Assembly (NCBI GenBank): GCA_016716905.1 | Contig: JADJUS010000022.1 | Coordinates: 744,001-808,000, forward strand | DNA length: 64,000 nucleotides | Direction of reading: 5' to 3' | Origin: Acidobacteriota bacterium | GTDB lineage: Bacteria > Acidobacteriota > Vicinamibacteria > Vicinamibacterales > SCN-69-37 | In this document: positions 63,223-64,000 of the stretch, piece by piece | Numbering within the stretch: position 1 is the first letter of the stretch | How the letters are laid out: every line of letters begins with the position of its first letter | The notes under the pieces: model-generated | The model's database searches: none | Told to the model about the DNA's origin: nothing | Seen by the model: the letters and a program-made list of their open reading frames with translations, nothing else | Made by a program: the position numbers and the translations under genes

Positions 63223-63729
63223 TCAGCGCGCCGACACGTGTTTCTGCACGTCGGCCAGGTACTGCTCCATCGTCGCGGTCTGCGAGAAGACGTAGCGCGC
63301 AAGGAAACGGAAGATCGGGTTGTAGACCTCGCCGTCTTCCGTAATCGTCAGGCGCGTGCCGCCGCCTTCCGCAGCAAGGTCGTACGTCCACGTGCCGCCG
63401 AAGGGTTGCTCCGGGTCATCAATCCGAGTGAGGAACCGAGACGGCGAGACTGACGATTCGATCCTGAAGATGATCGGGCCATTGCTGCCGTCTTCCCGAA
63501 ACCGTCTGCCGCGACCATCGTCGGGCAGGATTTCGACCGCGGTCACGCCGGTGCGCCAGGACGGGTATTGATCCACCTGGGTCACGGCGCCGAAGACGCG
63601 AGCGGGCAGTGCGTCGATCACGGCACTTCGAGAGGCGGTGTGGCCGACGGGAAGCATCCAACCGACGACGGCCATCAGCCCGACCAGCCCGACGAGGACG
63701 GCGAATCCCACGAAGACCCGTTTGAACAC
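63223..63729 (-). CDS. membrane-anchored SRPBCC-family protein
   Basis: 168 residues. An N-terminal membrane helix (VFVGFAVLVGLVGLMAVVGW) is followed by an SRPBCC domain (ALPARVFGAVTQVDQYPSWR, GTWTYDLAAEGGGTRLTITE, FLARYVFSQTATMEQYLADV). The stop is one base from that of the convergent coiled-coil gene. Ligand unknown. Confidence 0.87.
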   Translation of the reverse strand: MFKRVFVGFAVLVGLVGLMAVVGWMLPVGHTASRSAVIDALPARVFGAVTQVDQYPSWRTGVTAVEILPDDGRGRRFREDGSNGPIIFRIESSVSPSRFLTRIDDPEQPFGGTWTYDLAAEGGGTRLTITEDGEVYNPIFRFLARYVFSQTATMEQYLADVQKHVSAR

Positions 63730-63739
63730 GACGGGGATC

Positions 63740-64000
63740 CTACGCTACATCCCGCCGCGCAAATTGCCACGCGCCGAACGCGGTAATCGCGGCGGCACCG
63801 ATGGCGCTGAACACGGCCGGGTGGATCACGGCGCCAGGCAGCGGTCGCAGCGTATGCAGGGTGAGCGACCACGGAAACCAGGGTCCGTATTCCGGTGAGT
63901 TGACCGCCATGAAGCCGACGACCATGGCGCACATGCCGAACCCCATCGCGGCGATGAATGAAGGCCATCGCAGGCTCACCCAATGCTGGATGGCCACCGC
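63740..64000 (-). CDS. C-terminal part of a membrane protein (ABC-2 permease-like), cut by the window edge
   Basis: At least 86 residues are visible; the frame continues past the window end. Two or three membrane segments (SFIAAMGFGMCAMVVGFMAV; HPAVFSAIGAAAITAFGAWQ) with the short loop PEYGPWFPWSLTLH. This resembles the end of ABC-2-type permeases involved in lantibiotic immunity or export, but the identification is tentative without the N-terminus. The start is not in this window. Confidence 0.5.
   Translation of the reverse strand, partial: AVAIQHWVSLRWPSFIAAMGFGMCAMVVGFMAVNSPEYGPWFPWSLTLHTLRPLPGAVIHPAVFSAIGAAAITAFGAWQFARRDVA

Overview
This GC-rich window has very tightly packed genes, nearly all on the minus strand and often overlapping by 4 nt (ATGA or GTGA). 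The gene content suggests an Acidobacteriota-like bacterium, possibly Vicinamibacteria. The pointers are a DUF4175/MoxR/BatA-type operon, Cna-B-like 'carboxypeptidase regulatory' proteins, a small bacterial-microcompartment locus, and many short palindromic or tandem intergenic repeats. The taxonomic call is inference from content; there is no rRNA or other marker gene to settle it.

Layout. 0.1-0.8 kb: one small secreted protein flanked by a 41-bp repeat and a REP-like doublet. 0.8-11.8 kb: six-gene minus-strand operon (VWA membrane protein, DUF4159, MoxR ATPase, DUF58, BatA-like VWA, DUF4175 with a very long Gln-Gln-Gly tract). 11.8-14.4 kb: queE-queC-alaX. 14.4-19.6 kb: five coupled genes for secreted proteins (two carboxypeptidase-regulatory-like, two paralogues with EF-hand-like loops, one unknown). 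19.7-22.7 kb: PIN/RHH toxin-antitoxin pair, ribonuclease D, and an ArsR/AHSA1 pair with a palindromic operator. 22.7-26.2 kb: a three-subunit xanthine dehydrogenase-family molybdoenzyme. 26.2-31.8 kb: a decaying island (DegT aminotransferase, P450, glycosyltransferase) bracketed by two frameshifted paralogous glycosyltransferase-like genes. 31.8-32.7 kb: a mosaic of gene fragments (DUF72 start, RNase D end, DUF72 start again, cytochrome c CXXCH piece).

32.6-45.3 kb: a ten-gene minus-strand operon combining a PqqD-like protein with an odd conserved-looking tail, an HPr-kinase-like protein, two DUF/NTP_transf_5-type nucleotidyltransferases, an ABC exporter-like protein and five glycosyltransferase-like proteins. 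This is the best candidate for a poorly described system: it looks like a peptide- or carrier-modification and glycosylation/export module. 45.5-46.5 kb: a DUF72 pseudogene carrying a hairpin element. 46.5-51.0 kb: cyclophilin, endonuclease III, then a compact microcompartment locus (one BMC-H shell protein, three EutN/CcmL pentamers, class II aldolase, one small Cys-rich coupled gene), in which two genes carry a frameshift. 51.3-59.1 kb: housekeeping operon tilS-ftsH-folP-cdaA-ybbR-glmM-pdxJ (c-di-AMP synthesis beside cell-wall precursor synthesis), preceded by a CAU-anticodon tRNA. 59.2-64 kb: queA with an in-frame palindromic insertion, a lipoprotein, a PRC-barrel protein, an ECF sigma factor with a coiled-coil membrane partner, an SRPBCC protein, and the end of a membrane protein that runs off the window.

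A recurring theme is small mobile or expanding sequence: REP-like hairpins built on the same core, tandem 7-9 nt micro-repeats, and long inverted repeats. Several have entered protein-coding genes in frame (queA, alaX, the cyclophilin signal region, DUF4175).
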